NCBI GenBank assembly: GCA_036852015.1
Contig: JAANDG010000611.1
Coordinates: 1-64,000 of the forward strand
DNA: 64,000 nt
Source: Pelodera strongyloides
Lineage: Eukaryota > Nematoda > Chromadorea > Rhabditida > Rhabditidae
Direction of reading: 5' to 3'
Positions within the stretch are counted from its first letter, which is position 1, and every line of letters begins with the position of its first letter. Position numbers and translations under genes: made by a program. Below the pieces are notes generated by a model. It saw only the letters and a list, made by a program, of their open reading frames with translations, had not been told where the DNA came from and searched no databases. Below, one piece after another: positions 59,276 through 64,000 of the stretch.

Positions 59276-59635
59276 AGACTACCTATTCTATCTCCTGTGT
59301 GGCAGATACTCACTACATAGAGTCATATTAAAAATACAACACAACTAGAAACTACAGTAATACAATAAGAAAACAATATAAGGAGGGTTGTTTTTGAGTT
59401 TTGATGTGTAAGAGGGACTAGTGGTAGCACTAGAGTCTCCATTGAAATTGCCCGCCATAAACATAAAACTCCTGGGAAATGGAGAAAACAGCAAAGCCGT
59501 TTCGGAAATTGTGACATATAAAATGAGGTCTTGTCAAAAAAAAATTGAGAATTTGGATGTTATCCGAACTTTTATGGACGAAAAAAAATTGACTACCGCA
59601 AAATTGAATTTACTATAATAGCGGACGGCTATCCG

Positions 59636-59720
59636 CCTGAGGCGACTTTCCAAACTGCGTATTCGAAGCGCTCACGAAAAATGAGCATATATATGAAACG
59701 TCTGAAGCGTGTTTTCTAAA
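59636..59720 (+). repeat. Dispersed repeat also at 3046-3140
   Basis: CCGCCTGAGGCGACTTTCC, CACGAAAAATGAGCATA and TATATGAAACG match the earlier copy in order. Confidence 0.55.
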
Positions 59721-60639
59721 GTTTTTGTAATAAGATTTAAAAGTGCTTATTTTCGAGAGTTGCGAAAAGTTGTCTTATACCCAACGGCCGAAACGTAGAC
59801 AAACGTTGCTGACATGAGAAAACGTTGAGAACTTTTTACACGTGCAAAAAGTCTCAACGTGACCTGAGGCCTGATCCACATGAGGGTTAAACTGTCTCCC
59901 CGATGGCAGTTTAACCCTCACCATGGGTGAGAGTTAGAGCTAGTTTGGGTGAGGGTTAGTTAGGTTTGTTAGTCTTTTTATTCTTGTCTGTTAGTTAGTG
60001 TGGTCGGTCTTGTTTAGTTTGTCCAAGAGCATACACGACTAATAAAAAGGAAATATTTAAAAAAAATAACGTTAACGCTTGCTGGTATGAAGAGGTGTAG
60101 GCGTGTAGGTGAAACTCTACACTGATGATACTCTGCTCTAGGTGTATCTACCCACCTAATTCATATTCCTAAATATAAGTAATATACGTTTTAGTTCCTT
60201 TATTGCGTGTTTAGAATGCACGATGAAGTATATTACTAGAGCAACAAAACAAATTGTTTTAATTATAATATTTCAATAGTATACTGTATATTTTACAAAA
60301 CTAAATTTGTAAGATAGCTTAACAGCGCAGTTCGGCCAAGTGCGCTTTTAGTGAGGGCTGTCTCCTTTTGAATAAGAGGTACTCAAAGAGGCGTTGTAAA
60401 ACATTGAGTCAGAGGGCATGTCTAAAACAAATAAAACTTCCGGTTTTGTTAGACAATTGGTTTTTATAAACAAACAAACAAACAAACATGTTTACTGATA
60501 AGTGATAAGATTTGTTGAAACAACTGGTAACAAACATGTTTGCGGCGGAAGTGACGAGATCTCAGGGCTGGTTGGCATGTGTCAAATTAAAGTTACGTTG
60601 AATTTTGGTTGCATATGAAAAACAAGCCGGCTACGCCGC

Positions 60640-61045
60640 CTCTCTGGTCTCCAACCGCGCAGCGCACCCCCAGCCAGGGGCGCTCGCCCCTTCTTTTTGC
60701 CCCCCTACGCGGCTGGCCGGTGCCCCCCTACGCGGCTGTCCGGTGCCCCCTACGCGGCTGGCCGGTGCCCCCCTGCGCGGTTAGCCCTCCAAGGCAAAAA
60801 TAAAAAGACAGACCACATCCGCAAAACAAATGCACCGAACAGGAATCGAACCAACGAAATTCACTTATTATGTTCTGGAGCCAGCGCCTTAGACCACTCG
60901 GCCACAAAGCGCATGTCTAATAATCGAAAAGAAACATTGGGTGGTGACAGCGGATACTTCGAAATTGCGCGGCTGGGTGCGCGGTTGGCTGGGGGCCCCC
61001 TGCGCGGTTGGCTGGGGGTGCGCTGCGCGGTTGAGGACCGGAGCC
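60640..61045. repeat. GC-rich foldback element enclosing a tRNA-like sequence
   Basis: Left CCAACCGCGCAGCGCACCCC then CAGCC (60650-60674) is mirrored by GGCTGGGGGTGCGCTGCGCG then GTTG at about 61009-61032. Inside lie 3-4 tandem units of CCCCCTACGCGGCTGGCCGG (60700-60785) and a minus-strand tRNA-like stretch. GC content is far above the surroundings. Confidence 0.7.
60833..60915 (-). tRNA. tRNA-Leu/Ser-like pseudogene or SINE head
   Basis: Minus strand: TGGCCGAGTGGTCTAAGGCG is a typical class II (Leu/Ser) D arm, and TTGGTTCGATTCCTGTTCGG a T arm, 55-60 nt apart, consistent with a variable arm. The acceptor stem and T stem have several mismatches and the anticodon stem is poor, so a functional tRNA is unlikely. 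Confidence 0.45.
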
Positions 61046-62977
61046 CCGAGGCAGCCTATAGATGTTGAAATAGTTTCTGAGCCTATAGATGTTGAAATAG
61101 TTTCATTGTTCTACGCCTTTCATAGTCTTATTCCTACCTAATCCGTTGTTCTTCGTATAGAAAGCAATTGAAAGGAAATGAATAATTATCGAGGAAGCCA
61201 GACAGTTGTTGGGGAAATCAAGTACTGCCGCCCTTCAAGAGATTACGACCTATCTTCATTAATGTAATTTAAGATTTAAGCGGTACGACACGTGGTTTTG
61301 AAACTTATTGCATGCAAATTTATATCACTCGATGCCTTCTCCGGTAGCGACACCATGCAACGGTATATGACAACGGTATATTACATAGGAAGTGGTCCGG
61401 TATACCGCATGCGTTACAGCTCCACGTGCTACGCAGTCGCGCTTCTGAAAGAGGATGTGGATACTATAATTTCCTTATTTTGTACTGATTACTGGTAATT
61501 CGGCCTTTAGAGTGCCTTTATAATTGCAAAACCACAGTATCAATAATCTCAATTATCGTGTCCAGTGAAACACGCTAGACTCCATTACCCAATTATTGAA
61601 ACAGAGAATGTTTATTGGATTTCCGCGGAACTTATTTTACTTATTACGATGCGCGTGCATAATCCCCCTTACGTGTACGTAAATTGTCAACAAAATGCGA
61701 TTTGAAGCCATAGCAACTGATACATTTATATTAAAAGATACTCATAACTGAACAATCATTTAGGTGTTTTATCGCCTTTGCATTCTATGGCCATTCATAT
61801 GGTTTAATTCTCATAGTCAAAATAGAGTTATAGTTTTGCCTCATAGTCATACACAGCTATTCGTTTCCAAAATAATCTACCGAGCATACTTACAATTAAA
61901 ATATTAAAAACTCTGCACTTGGGATCGCAAAACTATTTTTTTTTAGACGGTCTGAGGGTTGATATTCCGTTTTTTTTATTATAGAAAATCCGCGATCAAA
62001 GCGGGATAAGACATTTTTGTTGAACAAATGGTCCCGTGGCGATCGGTCGTGAAAACTTTTTGTAGAAATTCTCGTGTAGTGCCAAGATACGATAAATTTT
62101 CCGATGCCTGCAAGGAAAAATGGCAATACCCATATTTGTAAACCCCATTATGATTTCACCAATGAAGATACGTAAACATTTTGGACAATCAATCGAAAAC
62201 TAGAAAGGTGTCCATGGGCTTAACCATCCAAAATTTTGTATCCCTTACAAACACATTGAAACGTCTCATTACAACAGCTATTTTAAATTTGTCACATTTA
62301 AGCTTTTGTTTTGTTCCTCGATGTTATGCCGTAATTGCCTTCACTGTCAGGCAATCTATGAAAGCAATTAAAATAGCCTCTTTTGACCTAATGATTTCCT
62401 GAAAACTGTTACAATTTGATATAAATTCGATGTAAGTTAATTCTACGTAAGTTAGATAAATTCGAAGTAAGTTAACTTCGATGTAAGTCATGCTATTCCA
62501 AAAAAAATCTTCTCGGGTTGGCCTTTGTTGTGAGTGTGTAGGTAAAACAATCCGTTTCTTCTCCAATACCTGCTTATGTGCCCAAGTTTAGGAGTTTATA
62601 AGTTTATATACCAGTTTACATATACGTACCCAAGTTTGGGATAGCTCAAGAAGATAGGTGCACATTCCGTCAGAGTGGGGTTCGTTTACTGTAATTCATT
62701 ATTTTTTTATAATCGGGATGTTTGGAATAAGCCTCCAATACATATAACCCTTCGTTTCACCAAAGAGAGTAAATCAAATGCAATCTAATAAATTAATAAG
62801 CACGTGATATTTATTTGCACTTTTACGTAGCTTTTTGCATTGTTGCATTGTTGTATTGTACATTGTGTCCTTATTATTATGTAATCTTTATAACTTTATC
62901 ATATTTCCTATTGCATTAATATGTAATTTTTATCTATCTCCAGATTACTATACAACAATACAACGTGCATATACAAA

Positions 62978-64000
62978 ATGTCGGAAAATAGATTTGGCGA
63001 AATTCTGCAAATTCTCAAGGAAAATAAAATAATTTTCACGATACAAGCATGGAGCTATTTATGTGTGGGATTCACGGGAAGTCAATGAAATTATAAATTG
63101 CCGAATCTTTGTAAATTATATATTATAAATAAGAAATTTGTTATAAATCTGCATAATAAAACTTTTACAAAATAAATTGTCTCAAATTTTTACCATCCAT
63201 TTTTATTACTAAATACAAATCCTGATTTTAAACTTCATCTTTTTAGGTTAGTCTCCTCTTATTGAGCTTTTCTTATATATCCTGTCACAGTCAAATACCG
63301 GATGTACAATTGTTTTGGATATATTTTATTCACAGTGCCTCATTCTTTATCGGCACACTACTCAGTGCGTATTTGAATAGGAGGTGAGGCAAACATTTTC
63401 TAGAATTTGTACTTTTTAAAGCAATGTGGTACGCGGTCTGTGAGCTTGTGCTGTACCACTCAATCTAATGTATTATAAGCAAATTTATGGGTTCTAATAC
63501 AATTAGATATTGGTTACTGTAAGATGTAATTGTTGCAAATACTGTATATGGAAAATGTAACCTACACATTTCAGCACGGATGACTACCGCACTATATTCC
63601 TATGCACGGTGGCTGTATCGGTTTCACTGATAATGTTATCTTTTATCGTCGATAGGGCCCTAGTAACACTGGTGAGTGTTGAAGAAAACGGGAGGAGCTA
63701 TGTGGACTTTCCCAAAAAGAAGCGTTTTCAATATTATAACAATTATATTTATTACATTGTAAAACAGCGGACATGCCATAACATAACAAATTAATAATAA
63801 TAGCTCAAAGCAGACAACCAACAAACTTATGAAGAAAACTTGACTCCTAGGTATATTGATCTATCATGATATCTAAGAAAACTATCCTGATATTGATTTA
63901 GCCTTGATAGTTTGGCAAGATCGTTCCAAGTTGTTTTTTTCAGCATTCTTAATTTCCGGCGGTAAACGAATTATGCAAACTATAAAAGTTTTTGTTTCAG
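62978..64000 (+). CDS. Multi-pass membrane protein, 5' part, cut by the window end
   Basis: Exons 62978-63064, 63247-63383 and 63575-63671 join in phase to give 107 residues, starting MSENRFGEILQILKENK. The next exon would start at 64001, because the window ends exactly with TTTGTTTCAG. Hydrophobic helices: about 18-45 (with W-S-Y-L-C then VSLLLLSFSYIS), 52-70 (LFWIYFIHSASFFIGTLLSA) and 80-103 (TIFLCTVAVSVSLIMLSFIV). An acceptor (TCTCCAG, ending 62943) lies 34 nt upstream of the ATG. The exon 1 donor (GTGGGA) is a choice; GTCAAT ten bases on is possible but breaks the frame. Family not recognised: at least three membrane segments, no diagnostic motif seen. Confidence 0.6.

Larger units (their letters stand above)
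58674..62943. other. Intergenic stretch, repeats and tRNA-like sequences
   Basis: A GA microsatellite lies at 58799-58852. No coding gene with matching splice phases was found. Its notable content is a tRNA-derived SINE and a GC-rich foldback, listed separately. Confidence 0.5.

Noticed and set aside
60609..61068. Open frames across the GC-rich segment
   Set aside because: They follow the CCCCCTACGCGGCTGG repeats and foldback arms; low complexity and no gene structure.
1..64000. CRISPR array, bacterial operon or phage content
   Set aside because: The tandem repeats have no unique spacers of constant length, and the genes are intron-rich and eukaryotic.

Overview
This window looks like nematode genomic DNA, with AT-rich intergenic sequence and many short introns. 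Three features support this: 3' splice sites of the TTTCAG type, a run of TTAGGC units (the nematode telomere repeat) inside an intron, and a cluster of TWK-type two-pore-domain (K2P) potassium channel genes. I do not recognise the species and did not match the sequence to a named assembly. All gene models below were assembled by eye from open exons whose splice phases agree.

Layout. 1-4.4 kb holds foldback repeats. K2P-1 (+, 4489-10938, 14 exons, 460 aa) is complete. 10.9-16.7 kb is repeats, followed by a possible two-exon gene for an 81-aa acidic protein (+, 16752-17284) and more repeats to 22.97 kb. K2P-2 (+, 22992-27586) keeps most exons but has a stop inside its first membrane helix and has lost much of its last helix, so it is probably a pseudogene. 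K2P-3 (+, 30003-37709, 17 exons, about 510 aa) is complete. 37.7-50.5 kb has no convincing coding gene. A 12-exon gene (+, 50576-55608, 457 aa) encodes a BAR-like coiled-coil protein resembling the Pil1/LSP1 eisosome family, with a Pro-rich tail and a PPPY motif. A four-exon gene (-, 58673-56969, 129 aa) encodes a secreted protein whose mature part has eight cysteines. From 62.98 kb a multi-pass membrane protein gene (+) runs off the right edge; the window ends exactly on a TTTCAG acceptor.

The three channel genes are tandem paralogues. They share exon lengths (for example 145, 154, 146, 51 and 66 nt) and, in copies 2 and 3, the C-terminal DRSDVYGGDFGRVR motif. Each has a non-canonical residue set in one of its two selectivity filters: K2P-1 has GMS in place of GLG/GFG in pore 2, K2P-3 has SYG in place of GYG in pore 1, and K2P-2 has C-V-S-F-G in pore 1. 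This is the most interesting biological signal in the window.

The rest is dominated by short inverted-repeat (foldback/MITE) elements. At least six families share the same termini, TTAAAG...CTTTAA, which suggests TTAA target-site insertion. Several lie in introns and touch splice sites; one appears to supply the 3' splice site of K2P-3 exon 2. There are also about eight tRNA-like sequences with A and B boxes, probably SINEs or tRNA pseudogenes, plus many microsatellites.
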